Assembly (NCBI GenBank): GCA_023653785.1 | Contig: JAMKCH010088182.1 | Coordinates: forward strand, 288,780-352,779 | DNA: 64,000 bases | Reading direction: 5' to 3' | Source: Ophioderma brevispina | Lineage: Eukaryota > Echinodermata > Ophiuroidea > Amphilepidida > Ophiodermatidae | Shown: piece by piece, positions 48,136-60,550 of the stretch | How positions within the stretch are numbered: position 1 is the stretch's first letter | How the letters are laid out: each line of letters begins with the position of its first letter | Program-made: the position numbers and the translations under genes | The notes under the pieces: model-generated | The model's database searches: none | Seen by the model: only the letters and a program-made list of their open reading frames with translations | Told to the model about the DNA's origin: nothing

Positions 48136-48444
48136 AACGATTTAAAGGCCCTGTTAACCAGCAAATCACTGTAACATTTCTCAGGAACCTTCGCTGATAT
48201 TGCCCTGTATTTCTACTCTTTTGAACACTAATATCTTTTTGTAAATGTACGGTCAGGTTTTCGCTGGGCCTGTCTTATTGAGTACATATCCATATGACGT
48301 AAAATTGCACAACATTTCATAAACTATCACACATGTAGATTTTAGAGAATATAATCGGCACGAATATTTTCTGCAACACTGCTATTTGAAAAGTAGGTCA
48401 AAACCCAAGCGAATAGAGCGGGTAGCCCGCAGGCTACCCCCGCC

Positions 48445-48528
48445 CAAAAACCGTGTGCGCCGGCAACCTCCGTAGGCCTATGACTAGAACAACGCTCTTA
48501 CCAATTGAGCTAACAAGCTAGGGTTGGT
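48445..48528 (-). repeat. tRNA-like SINE head fragment, minus strand
   Basis: The minus strand reads 'gttagctcaattggtaagag', a good A box, then 'gcctacggaggttgccggcg'. The B box is not intact (no GGTTCRANNCC), so it is not a functional tRNA gene. An adjacent palindrome 'gggtagcccgcaggctaccc' lies at 48420-48439. Confidence 0.6.
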
Positions 48529-50519
48529 AGAGTAACAATAGATCAATTTTATAGTTATTTATGTCCGAAAGGACTTGATTATGATAGGTTGGTTCGACCT
48601 GAAATTGAAATGTGCCTGGCAGCCATTTGAACGTCACCTTGAACCCAAAGCATGGTAAAAATACAAACATATTTGAAATTGGTTTGCTTTCAACTTTTTA
48701 TGAATACTCATTACTTAGTCTAATATATGTCTAGTATATGTCCGTTTCTATAATTTGGCCAATCTTAAGGCCATTTATGACGCCATTTTGAATCGGAAGC
48801 ATGGAAACAATACAAATATACTTGACAAACATTTCTAATTCATCCCAGTCTAAAGTTTGATCACAAGTTCGTTTGCCAGCTATATTGTTGTCTGCTTGAG
48901 TGAGGGCAACGGTCACATCATCATCTATAGAATATGAGATAATAGTTTGTAAAGTGCTACGATCTACATTAGAAGAAACATTGCTCTATAAATACTTTTA
49001 TATACAATAATAATTATTATATACTATAATCAATGGTGAAAGTCACATATTCATTCGGGTTTTAAATTCATCACACGGCTATAACAGCAATGAAAAGACT
49101 AGTTCCCAAGAACGAAATGCATCCATACATCTTAGTTTAATGAATGTGCGCTTATATGATATGAATTTTGTATTTACATAGTCCTTCTTTTCATTGTCGA
49201 CCGTCTGGCGTGGCGAATACTGATCATTTGCAATCAACAAAATGTAGTCCGTCCTGTTTTAGTAATTACGAAAAGGAAAGAAGATGGGAATACTAAGGGA
49301 AATTGAATGAAGGTATACTTAGAACTCAAGTCAATGGATTTTTCCCCACGAGATTGCTCAGCACTTACAAATAATAAATCCAATAAAAAAAAATTGGTCT
49401 CCAGCTCTGGAATTAAATCCCTAACTTCCGGTTTCTAAGGAATCTGCTTCCACACAATGACCCAATTTCATTAGCGGATATTTCTAAGATAAAATGGGGA
49501 AAAACTTACAAATAATGATAATTTATAACTGACGAGGGAAAGGCAAATGGCAGAGTTATATAGTTATAATGTCATTCACGAGTTGTCGCTAGAACTTAAA
49601 GGTGATTTGATTAATTTCCAAAATGCAGGTGGCAACGCTTGGAAAGAACAAGGACAGTCCAGTTCAGCACCAGACTAGTCTTCATATCTACAGCTGAAGC
49701 TTCATGGTTGATCCACAACGATTATTGTGTTTTCCGGGCTAATAGTATTAGCAGACGTAACTCTGCTCTTCAACCGACATACGTGACATATCTTGTGGCT
49801 GTGTTTCCAGCTAGAGTGTACTGACCTACGGTACTCACACTTTTCAGCCCGCCTTTCAATTGCTCTTGTCCCTCCCGGATATGTCCTGTCCGTCCCACAA
49901 ACCGCTACACACATAGTCTCTTTTCTAAGTGATATTAAATATATCAATCATGTCACCGACTGTCTTTGCCCATTTGGTTTCACCATCTACGCGATGTTGA
50001 ATCCTCCTCATAGTAATTCCCGCGGTTCCGTTCAATGTTCACCTATGTTTAATAAGAGAAGATGCGGAGAAGATGTACCTCTTTGAGCGTATTGTTGAGT
50101 TATCACTCTTTTCGCGCTCTTTGAATCCAATATTTACCTTGAACCTAACACAGGTCGATCGCTACTAATCACACTAATGCAATTGGCCATAGCAAGGAGT
50201 TTTCCCGTTCTCTTCTTACAAAGCAGATTCATCATGTTTATTGAACTGATACAACGCCATTGCAATGCCTTTGGGTTTTACTGATTGGTGCCATTTCATC
50301 TTACCATTATAATAAGACATACTGCTGAAAATGGAGGTAAATTTTATGACCGTTTTTCGCTCTTGTAATAAAAGTTTAAGTGAATAAACTGACGCTCACT
50401 TAGTTTCCTCGATAGTTATTAATATAATAGCTATAAATTCGTATTAACCCCTTAGTTATTTCCAGTATTTTCGTGCAGATAAATTATGGAATTTCTCCTC
50501 GCTCCCACCCATTGTGTAA
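48529..50519. other. no recognised gene
   Basis: The ORFs 49639-49824, 49702-49947 (minus) and 49793-50086 overlap one another and show no known motif. No transposon ends are recognised. Confidence 0.35.
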
Positions 50520-50815
50520 AATGTGCAGGTGTATGCAATGGGTGCCCGGCGCCTCATGGTTCGGAGAGTCATGTAAAGCTATTGGTCCCGTGTATCACGG
50601 GAGTCATTCCTGAACACGTAAAAAGTTGCAGACCTTATCGAAAAGAGTAGGGGACCATCTCGGGTCTGTTACCTGCACTCATCACTCCAAGTACCAGGGT
50701 CTCTTCCAACCCGCACTAGGCCAGCGTGGAAGGGTAGGCCGAAATCCAGCATGGAAACATGTTGAGGCTTTCGTCCAACAGTGGACAGTCAAAAAGGCTG
50801 ATGATGAAATTAGTC
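50520..50815 (+). repeat. SINE body with RTE-like 3' tail, 5' truncated
   Basis: From 'gtgcccggcgcctcatggtt' to 'gttacctgcactcatcactc' it matches the minus-strand SINE at 2913-3162, but here the tRNA head is missing. It runs on through 'ggccagcgtggaagggtagg' to 'caacagtggacagtcaaaaa' and 'ggctgatgatga', the form of RTE-type LINE 3' ends. The tail suggests mobilisation by an RTE LINE. Confidence 0.75.
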
Positions 50816-51111
50816 GTTAAGATTTCTGCTTGCCTGAAGAGAGTTGGCATTCCTGTTAACGCGTTTCTCGGTTCATACTAAAATATACTGGAAAATATAA
50901 CTTCGATCAAACGCGAACATATAACAGCTGGTTGAGTGCATGCATTGTATCGAATTATTGTCTGTTTGAAATCTATGCTTGCTCAGTGATGACAATCATG
51001 ACATTCACAATGGTTCACCTTCACCTAGAATTAGTAAATTAGAGAGCACTAACAGGTAATGCAGACCTATACCCTTTAGTCGATGGGACATGTCCTTCTA
51101 TGCTGTTGTTT

Positions 51112-52032
51112 TGTAGTCTCCATCAGGGGGGCTAGGGAAAACCAAGTGTAAATTCATAATAATTATTAAAATCATATAATGGTCTGTTCCCACAAATAAA
51201 ACTGGCACATTTTCTTGAAAAAGAATAAAATGTCACTTCAATTTCATTTCCCCAATATCAGTGACTAGTGGATACACATAGACTTCAGCTAACAATGGAG
51301 TTAAAGATATTCAATCACCGGCCCGGTATGCGGTGTAGAAAACACTTCAAATTCCCTTTCATCTGGGAGTGCAGGACCATTGTTGTATTGTCGCGCAGCT
51401 GAAGAGATTTCAGTTGTTACCGCTCTCCAATTTAGACTGAGTACTTTTCAGGACAAATTACTTAACCTCATTCACAGATAAATAAATATTGAGCTTCTAT
51501 AGTGCGTGTTCAATTAACTTTGGCCATATTTTTCATCATTTATTAGAAAAGGAAGAAAAATGAACAAACATCATTAGAGAATGTTGCTGGGCAAGCTTTG
51601 ACCTAACAACTTTGTGCAGAACCAAAATCCGTAACTTATTGCTTAACTTCATTTCTATTCAACATGTTCAATTTACCGCGTTTTCAGAAGAAAATTTAGT
51701 GTCAACGACCTATATTATATTGTACACTGGTTAGTTATTGTGAGAGAGGACAGGTATTTGTCACTCAACCCGAATCGTGGAGGTGGTAACACCTGGCTAT
51801 AACAATGGCCCTACATACCCGGCCCATTGTAATATCTTTAGCTCATGGTTAGCTGAAGTCTATACATATATCCATTGGTCTCTGATATTGGGAAAAAGAA
51901 ATTGAGGTGACATTTTATATATTTTTAAGAAAATCTGCCAGTTTTATGTGCGGGAACAGACAGTTATGTGATCGTAATAATTTATTATGAATTTACACTT
52001 GGTTTTCCCTTAGCCCCCAGATGGGGACTACA
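51112..52032. mobile_element. 0.92-kb element with about 230-bp inverted repeats
   Basis: Arms 51112-51345 and 51790-52032 are reverse complements along their full length, at roughly 85-90 % by eye. Outer parts pair 'tgtagtctccatcagggggg' with the complement of 'agcccccagatggggactaca' less its last base; inner parts pair around 'aaccaagtgtaaattcataa' and 'agacttcagctaac'. The middle (about 450 bp) has no recognised ORF. This suits a foldback or MITE-like DNA element. Confidence 0.8.
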
Positions 52033-52534
52033 GATTTTGTTTACAGTTGGTTATTTGGTCCACGTCCCATGGTCTACTTGACGGAGATCCTGATTAAGTA
52101 CAATCCATAAGCCAATATGACTTAGAATCATTATTACTGAACACCGTTTGAACGCATTCCTTCATAACGAATATTTAAGCGGATTGATTACATTATTAAA
52201 GCTTAAATTGAAAGCTGGTTAAAGTATTATGATTAAATTATGCTGGACACACAACTGTGCTAACTATATACAAGGATTTATGCTATTTTTCATCCGAGAT
52301 ATTACTTGATAAGTTAATAAAATGTTAGAATGAACTTTAACAATACAACAATTCGTCCAAAGCCTTACCTTGTTTTCATATAAGTACTACCAACTTATAA
52401 ATGTAACAAATGGCTCTTAAATTTGATCATTTTTTTAAATCATGCATTAATACTTTGCTGAAGATAGCTAACAATGGGCGAGATTCATCAAAGTAGACTT
52501 TAAAAATTGGGGTAGAATATTGATCACATTGACT

Positions 52535-52896
52535 AGGCTGACTCAGAGATTTCGAGATATATTTTTTTGCGTGTAGTAATTAAAAATAGTCATCTAGAAC
52601 TAAAGGTAGGTACCTAAAATGCTTAATTCCAATGTTAGAGATCAATCGAATTTTCCGTTTTCATGCAGTAAACATTTATGCACAGTATAACAGTGCCATA
52701 GGATACCGTGTATAACAAAAATTCTGGATCCGGAATTTTAGAACAAGGTTGTGATTTTCTATTATGAAGGACTTCGATTTGAGCTTAGTTATTTCCCACA
52801 CTGATTAGTATGCGGACAAGCATTACGTATATGCAAAAAACTCAATTTGTTTGAAAATTGAGTGCGCCCTCATCGGGAAATCTCTGAGTCAGCCTT
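52535..52896. mobile_element. MITE 'GGCTGACTCAGAG', copy 3
   Basis: The ends are 'aggctgactcagagatttcg' and 'gaaatctctgagtcagcctt'. Orientation is the same as copy 2. The right flank reads 'taac', and the left flank 'gact' fits a TA-type target only weakly. Confidence 0.85.
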
Positions 52897-53900
52897 TAAC
52901 TTGTATTGTGAAACACTTTTGAAGATAAAATATTCTGTGTATTTCAGGAAATGACCTCAACTGAACAAATACGTTATGCCCCGTGAAAGGATCCGTGCAC
53001 AAGTTTCATTTAAATTGGATATTCACCGCTCGAGGAGAATTTTGGGTTCTAGTATCGAGCAACGGATATCCAGACATTTTGCGTATTGTAGAATTTATCA
53101 CACCACTAAATAGATCTGGTCCGGCACCGTCTGGCCGTAAAGTGTTTGGGAAAAAGCAAAAAAGTGGCCGTCCTAAGTGCACATTGAAAAATAGTACATA
53201 CTGGAACTTCCTGGGCCCTATTTTGTGTTAGAAATTATTTTAAGTACAAATCAAGCAAATACATCAAGACAAAAAGTTGTGTGAGGCTTAGACTGAGTAT
53301 TAAAATACGAATTATTACATTATAAACCAAACCCCATCCCATAAGGAATATTTTGACTAGAACCACAGTTTCAGAGTGGGGGTCGGAACTCATCGTTGTC
53401 TTCAATGCTCGTAGTTTCGCAAACTCCGGGTCACTTATGGTTCTTCTTGCTGAATTGAATGCAGAGGTCTATCATTCCAAGGTAATGCATATTAAAGCAA
53501 CTGAGTCGCTTCGTGAATTAGAAGTTTACGTTTTAATTAGGGGCCATTTTGTACATAACCAATGGCAATTTATTTGGTGGTGTGAACCTCAGGTTTATAA
53601 CCTTTCCGACGCACGCTCCGACAAACACACACTCACGTTTGCCACTTCTCATAAGATGATAGTCCTCAGGCTCCCGCAAGTATTTCATGACAAGGAAGGG
53701 TTATTTCCATTGAAACTACAAACCTTGACACCACTTTGACCAACTCTCATTTATGTTCCTTTGTGACTCCTCACTTGACCAACCTGACGGCCTTGGTGTG
53801 CCCTGAAGCGGAACATTCTCGGGAATCAAAGGAATCAGTTGAGAGGCATTCCACACTGAATTGTTTAAAGTGACAGTGTAAATTATCAACGAAAACAATT

Positions 53901-54260
53901 AACCCTCGTCTACCTGACCATTTTCGTAAAATAATTCCGAAGGGGGGGTGGTGTACCCCCTGTTATATTTCCGTTACGGAACACCCGATTCCTTTACTTT
54001 GGTACCAAATGATAGCTTAGACTTTCTCCTTTCCATTGGTACCCAAATAGTACTAACATCCCCATTATTACGTCACCATTACGTCATATGTTTGAGGCAG
54101 TCGAAAATACTGAATATAGGTGGAAAATTGGATATTTCGCAATTTTAATCGACTACACACCCGAATTATAGCGCTAAAATGAGTCAAGCTAGAGATCAAA
54201 CCGCCATCACTGGGGGGGGGGGGGGGGGCCTCCAACCCTAACCTACCCAAATCGTTTGTA
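53901..54260. repeat. dispersed repeat, 'taaccctcg' family, in unit B1
   Basis: 'taaccctcgtctacctgacc', 'gaacacccgattcctttact', 'gatagcttagactttctcct' and 'attacgtca' follow in order. It has no MITE, so it serves as an empty site for 9589-9802. Confidence 0.7.
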
Positions 54261-55127
54261 CGTCTGTACCTACGCTTGATTAAGTAAATTCAAAAGCGCC
54301 CCTTATCTTCACATTGGTGCATTCAAGCAGGATGCACCCCGCTATGGCTGCCAGTGAGGTGTTTGGAATGTGTAAAATGCGGATTGGTGGTATGTGAGAA
54401 TTCTTGTCTAATTTCGGAAGCAGGTCGCATCCTATGGGCGTAACCGGGGCGGGGGCGCAAGCCCGCCCCCCCCCAAAAAAAAACCGCCAGCCCCCCCCCC
54501 CCCCCCCAATGAACTGACTTCTTGTACAGTGGTCTATGGGGAGAAGGACCCAAACTCCCCCCTCTAAAAAATGCCTCGGCACCCCTTCTGCCCCCCCCCC
54601 CCCATCGTGCAAAGGGCTTTTTACGGCACTTGCGCTCGCGAAAAGTAGCCAAGTTAGAGGTGCATGCGCTACCACATCACCTGAATTGCTTGTATTATTG
54701 CATAAATATGGCATTGTGTTCCTAGGTTGCAAAATCACAGTTCTATTTGTGGCCTTCTATTTTTTAATTTTTTTTTGCAAAATGTCTTGGATCTATGATC
54801 TTATCCCCACGATTCCATTCTCTAATAGTTTACTATATTATATTATTGTGTATTTTTCTCCAAACAGAACATAGTAGTAACATGTTTATTGGTTTTGTTG
54901 TTGTGGTTGTTTTATTGATTGTTTGTTTTAATTTACTCCTTAAATTCAGTAAAATCACTTTGGTTTTCTGTCTTGTTTTTCTGTTTCCCCCCCCCCCCCC
55001 CCACCCCTTTCACAATTGCCTACTTCCATTATCAAAATTCACAAATCGCTACGCAGTGGTTTTTCAGCTGTGAGAGAGAGAGACAGAGACACGACTCTCG
55101 ATTTGCCGTATCCTTATTGTGTATACT

Positions 55128-55250
55128 ATTCAACCTCATTTGCCGTTAAGTGTCTTCGTAAGGAACACCTTTCCAGCCTTAGTTGTTGCCGTTAGTTACT
55201 TCGGTAAGAATAGACCCTTTCCAACCTCATTTTAGTTAGTGTAGTACTGT
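55128..55250. repeat. subrepeats of about 50 bp in unit B1
   Basis: Three imperfect units: 'caacctcatttgccgttaag', 'cagccttagttgttgccgtt' and 'caacctcattttagttagtg', each followed by 'cttcggtaagaa'-like text or a variant of it. Confidence 0.75.
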
Positions 55251-56069
55251 CGGTCTGGCGTTCTTAATATATGGAGCTGCTACCCGTCACAAAAATTAAT
55301 TTTGCTGTACTTCTTTTGGGCGTTCATCAACTCTTCTATCATCTACATGAATCCATTACTTATCAAGACTCAATTTCTTATTTGGCTTACAGGGACATCA
55401 CACCAACAACAACAAAAACTTGGACTGTTCCCATCAATATTTCCCACCCATTTAACGCCATCAGCCCGTGCATCCATGACCCTTGCTCTTATCTTGATTT
55501 GCAAAAGACTCGGCCTTTGTGAAATTCTGGCGGGCCCCTGCTTCTGAATCGCCTTTCGTCTTTTTACACCCATTATTTTATGCTACAATTTATGGCAAAT
55601 TTATGAAACAACAATTGCTTAACAATTGACGAAGAGTGTTGCTTGTTTTGCTTAACCCAAAGTCCAATTACTGTCACACGTTATAACGGGAATCATATCA
55701 TATAATTACACTTTTTCAAAAATGGAGGAGGTGATTAAGTTCTATATTAGATTGAAAAATCTACGTGTGAACAATATGTTATCACTATTATACTCAAATC
55801 GAAATGCCTTTTTTTTCTTTGATTCTTCTTTATCTAATAATTGTTGATTCTCTCAGTCCCTAGGTGGTACTCGAAGAATAATGCATGCACACAACCGATT
55901 GAACCCCTTACCCCACGTCGGCGGTTAACAGATTAGTGGTCCTATGTTATTACCGACTGAAATATATAATTGTAGAAAGGACAACTTTACCCAAGACTTG
56001 ATCGAATCCACTATAGTCGGGTAGCTAGGTCCATTTAATGGCTGCACCGTAAATTGAGTATGGACACAT

Positions 56070-56980
56070 GTCCGTTGCTCGACCCATATGACTTTTGCGC
56101 ATCGTCCACACAATTGGATTTTGATGTTTTTCGCACCATTGACCTGCTATTCCAAATCTGGATGATGCCACTTTGGCATCATTTGAGCATATGTGAGATT
56201 GGGAAGGGGTAATTAACAGGGTGTTCAAATTTTTAAATGTTTCATGTGGATTTGATCTGTTGATAGTGTTTTTGTTAAATCCTGTCCTAAGGTTTAAAAA
56301 AAGGTATAGTTTGCTATACCTGCAACCGTTTGTGTTTACAACACTATAGACCACAATTTGTTCAAGGTCATCATGGGATTAAATATTTACACCGATCCGA
56401 TTTGTTTTCAATTGGTTTTTCAAATTGTTCGTATGGGACTGTTAAAACAGGAAAATACACATTTACCTCATGTTCAATATTGCGAAGGTAATCTAACCGA
56501 GACTAAAATGATTAACCCCAATAGACCCTGTGGACCTTTTCCATTATTTCCCCCTTATTAGCCCACAAGTCCACAAAGTGTGGTAACCTTATTTGACTTA
56601 ATCAAACAGAATGAAGAATTTTAGCCATTTTTGAAAAGTGCGTGCATTCTAAATTTTTTACCCAGGATGACCTAGAACCATTCTTAGACCTTGAAATGTT
56701 ATAAAGCAGTACATGTCCGAGATTATAGAAAACTATACCTTTTTTTAATCCATAGGACCAGATGAACATGCACTATACACCTTTTAACCCATTATGAGCA
56801 TTTACAAATTTTACCCTGTATGTACCCCTACCCTATCTAAATGCTCAATGATGCCAAGGTGCATCATCCGATTTAGATTCAGTAGGTCAATCTTGCCAAA
56901 CCATCAAACTATTTTGTGTGGACCTCTTGCGCACGGTCACATTGCAAAAGGGGTTTCTTTGGAACCGAGCACAGACTACC
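56070..56980. mobile_element. foldback palindrome, about 0.9 kb, in unit B1
   Basis: Arms 56070-56510 and 56520-56980 are imperfect reverse complements with a centre near 56515. Examples: 'ggatgatgccactttggcat' (56159) pairs with the complement of 'atgccaaggtgcatcatccg' (56851), and 'aaaaaaaggtatagtttgct' (56297) pairs with 'gaaaactatacctttttttaatc' in its first 20 bases. No ORF is conserved. If transcribed, it would form a long hairpin. Confidence 0.75.
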
Positions 56981-58265
56981 TTTGTTTTTTTTTTTGCGGA
57001 AATGATAAATTATGGTGTTTATAATAAGAATCTGCCGGGTGCCACTGTCATCCTTGACATTTTTGAGAAATTCAAGATGGCGTCACCATCATGACTTATC
57101 TATTCAAAACCCTATAATTTCAAACTATGGAGTTTATTAGATAATAACTATAAGACCCATGAACACTAGCACATGGCACTTGCAACATGAGTCATACTTA
57201 CTCCAATTCAAAATGGAAGCCAAATCTATAATTTTAAATAGCCCTATACATCAACTATCTACGATAAAAATACACATGAATACTTAGATTATTTTAGAGA
57301 CAATTCTGTTGATAGACATTAAATATATGTTTGAACTTTTTAAAAGTTTGTATCACCTGACGATCTCAATATGGCAGCCAAAACGTGAATATCTTAAAAA
57401 TCTTGACATCAATTGTTTCTAAATATTATTTAGTATAAATTATGGTGTCAATGAAACAATTAGAAATGTACCTATGATCCATAATCATGTACCATGTAAT
57501 CCCGATAATAAAATGGATCAAATTATAAATTGAGTACAAAATATGTGAAAAAATGTAATTCTAGGGCCATATTTTTTGTGTTAGAAATTAGTTTTAAATG
57601 TACAATCAGCAAAATAAGCAAGAGAAAAGGTTGTGAGGCTTACTACTGCGTAAGTGACAGTACTAATTTTACACCCATCCATAGGAATATTTTGACTAGA
57701 AGCCACAGTTCAGAGTGGGGTCGGAACGCATCGTTGTCTCCATGCTTTTCAGTAGTTTTTCGAAAACTCCGTGTTCACTTATGGATTCTCTTCTGAATGG
57801 GGAAATGGCATAAGAGGTCTCCATTTTCCAAGGTTAATGCATAATTAAAGCAACTGAGTCGCTCTTTCGTTAATGAGAAATTTACGTTTAATAGGGCCAT
57901 TTTGTACTAAACCAATGGCAATTATTTGGTGGTGTGAAACCTCAAAGGGTTATAACATTTTCTTCCGACGCAACGCTAAAACCGCACACCCACACACGTT
58001 TTGTCACTTCTCATACAGGATGATAGTCCTCAGGCTCCAGCAAGTATTTCATGACAAGGAAGGGTTTTATGTTGCCATGGAAACAGACAAACCTTGACAA
58101 CCATTTGACCAACTCTCATTTATGTTCCTTTGTGACTCTCACTGACCACCTGACTGCCTTGGTGTAAGCCCGAAGCGGAACATTACTCATGAATCAAGGA
58201 ATCAGTTGAGAGGCATGCCACTGAATTGTTCAAAGTGACAGTGTAATTACTCAACGAAAACATTT

Positions 58266-58600
58266 AACCCTTAACCCTCGTCTACCTGAGCCATTTTTTC
58301 GTAAAAAAAAAAAAATCCCGAAGGGGGTTGTTACCCCCTGTGATTTTCGTTTCGGAACACCCCCGATTCCTGTACATTTGGTAACCAAAAAAGAATAGCT
58401 TAGAGTTTCTCCTTTCCATGGGACCAAAAATAAGTACTAACATCCCCTTATGACGTCACCATGCGGCAATGTTGAGGAACGTACGAAAAACTGAATATAG
58501 GGTGGAAAATTGATATTTAAGCAATTGTTAGCGACTCAAACACCCTATTATAGCTCTAAAATGATGTCAATTATATAAACTAGTCATTTCCCATATTAGA
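58266..58600. repeat. dispersed repeat, 'taaccctcg' family, in unit B2
   Basis: 'taaccctcgtctacctgagc' is followed by 'ggaacacccccgattcctgt', 'atagcttagagtttctcctt' and 'tgacgtcaccatg'. It corresponds to 53901-54260. Confidence 0.7.
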
Positions 58601-59460
58601 GTCAAAAACCGCCCACCGCAAATTTGAACGCGACCCACGTAAAAGGGGATTTTATTTTCCTTATTAAACTGTATCAGAGCTGTATTTAGATGGGGGTCAC
58701 GAAATAAATCGAGAGAGAGATTCGATAGGCCTATCGTAAGTGTGTAATTATTACCGCCCCATACTACGTAATGTTGTGTCGCCAGCTATAAGACCGTATT
58801 CCCCCACCGGGCCGAGTGCCAATTGTGTAAACGTTTTTTTCCGTATTTCGTATTGAATACGTGCTTACCCAATTTGGCACTCGACGACCTCTCAATAAGC
58901 CATCAATGTTGGTGGACAAGATAAACGAATTCCCGTACTACAATACATTCACCTGGCATTGATCCCTGTGCAAAATCGCTAAATGTGGACCGATTGAACA
59001 TCTTAGCTTAAAAGGTAAGCCCGACTCAGAGATTTCCTGAAGTAGGGCCCTCAATTCCAAAAAAATCATGTTTTTTGCATTACATATTCTTGTCCATATA
59101 TTAATCACTGTGTGATTGCTAAGCTTAATCGATTTCCGTCATATAGAAATCACAACTTTGTTTTTTAAAATTCCGGTCCGGAATTTTTGTTATACACAGT
59201 ATCCTATGGTACGTAATACTACACTCATAATGTTTCTGCTCAAAACGAAAATCCGATTCATCTCACATTTCGGAATTGTGCATGTTAGGTTACTATCTTA
59301 GTTCTAGTTGACTAATTTTTCATTATTTAACACCATAAAGAATATTTCGAAATCTTCTGAGTCAGACTTTAATTAATGTATTTAGTCCTGGAATATAATG
59401 CATCTTGTCCACCAACATTTCTGGTAGCTGACGTCAATTGAATCCGGTCTATAGACAAAT
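58570..59460. other. extra segment in unit B2 with paired inverted repeats
   Basis: It is absent from unit B1. 'aatgttggtggacaagat' (58909) is the exact complement of 'atcttgtccaccaacatt' (59401), and the pair brackets the MITE 59010-59371. A smaller pair, 'cgagtgccaatt' and 'tttggcactcg', lies at 58824 and 58872. The rest has no recognised content. Confidence 0.6.
59010..59371. mobile_element. MITE 'GGCTGACTCAGAG', copy 4
   Basis: The ends are 'aagcccgactcagagatttc' and 'aaatcttctgagtcagactt'. Flanks 'ttaa' (left, 59009-59012) and 'ttaa' (right, 59369-59372) suggest a TTAA or TA target. Orientation is as in copy 1. Confidence 0.8.
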
Positions 59461-60427
59461 CCGACAGCCAAATGATGGTCAGAATTGATCCGCCATTACT
59501 GGGGGGGGGGGCCTCCAACCGAAACCTACCAAATTTTGTTGTACGTCTGTCCACGCTTGATTAAGTATAATTCAAAAGCTACACTAATCTTCACCTTTGG
59601 GTGACTTCAAAGCAGGATGCACCCCAGCTATGGCTGCCAGTGAGGTGTTGGAATGAGTAAAATCGGATTGGTGTATGTGAGAATTTCTTCTAATTTCGGA
59701 AGCAGGTCGCATCCTATGGGCGTAACCGGGGGCAGGGGCCAAGACCCCCCGTCCCCCAAAAAAACCCCGCCACCCCCCCCCCCCAATGAAACTGACTTCT
59801 TGTATCAGTGTCTATGGAGAGGAACCCAAACTCGCCCTCTCCAAAAAGCCTCTGCACCCCTTCTGCCCCCCCCCCCCCATTTGCAAAGGCCTGGTTACGC
59901 GACTGGCGCGCGGCGAAAAGTAGCCAAGGTAGAGTGCATGCTCTACACATCACAAGCTTGAATTGCGCTGTATTATTGCAGTAAAATTGCATTGTTGTCT
60001 AGTTTGCAATATCACAGTTTTCTATTGTGGCTTGGCTATTTTTTTAATTTTTTTGCAAAATGTCTTATCTATGATCTTATCCACGATCCAATGCTCTAAT
60101 AGTTACTAGTATTATATTATTGGTGTATTTTTCTCCAAACAGAACATTGTAGTACTATGATTTGTGTGGTTATTGGTTGTTGTGGTTGTTTTAATTGTTG
60201 TTGTTTTTAATTGTACTCTTAAATTCATTAAAATGCACTTTGTTGTCTGTCTTGGGTTCTGTTTCCCCTTCACCCCCCCCCCCCCTCCGATACCCCCCCC
60301 CCCCCTTTCAAGCCCTGGCCTACTTCCCATTTCTAAAATTTCACAATGGCTACGCATGTTTTCAGGCTGTGAGAGGAGAGAAGCCGAGACCGACTCTCTA
60401 TTTTTTGTCCGTTAGCTTAGTGTATAC

Positions 60428-60550
60428 TTCCAATCCTCATTTGCCGTTAAGTGTAGCTTCGGTACGATAACACTTTCCAGCCTTATTTGCCGTTAGTGTA
60501 CTTCGGTAAGAATAGACCCTTTCCAACCTCATTTTAGTTAGTGTACTTCG
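60428..60550. repeat. subrepeats of about 50 bp in unit B2
   Basis: The units are 'cctcatttgccgttaagtgt', 'gccttatttgccgttagtgt' and 'caacctcattttagttagtg', with 'acttcggtaagaataga' between them. They match 55128-55250. Confidence 0.75.

Larger units (their letters stand above)
53213..57565. repeat. tandem duplication B, unit 1 (4.35 kb)
   Basis: It aligns with 57566-62905. Module order: a 0.7-kb start ('ggccctattttgtgttagaa'), the 'taaccctcg' repeat, a C/G homopolymer-rich part (54450-54620), subrepeats (55128-55250), the 'catcagcccgtgcatccatg' block (55462), a foldback (56070-56980), and a terminal half-palindrome (about 57230-57560). ORFs, including 53353-53739 (128 codons), are broken in the other unit. 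Confidence 0.9.

Noticed and set aside
48445..48528. Functional tRNA gene
   Set aside because: The A box is good but the B box and T arm are missing.
49793..50086. 97-codon ORF as a host exon
   Set aside because: It overlaps other ORFs on both strands and shows no recognisable family or clear splice context.
53353..53739. 128-codon plus-strand ORF
   Set aside because: It lies in the tandem repeat; the second unit (57690-58097) has the sequence but the frame is broken, and no motif is recognised.
54280..54738. 152-codon minus-strand ORF and overlapping frames
   Set aside because: The translation is dominated by Gly/Pro runs from C homopolymers in a repeat, and the equivalent region of unit B2 does not keep the frame.
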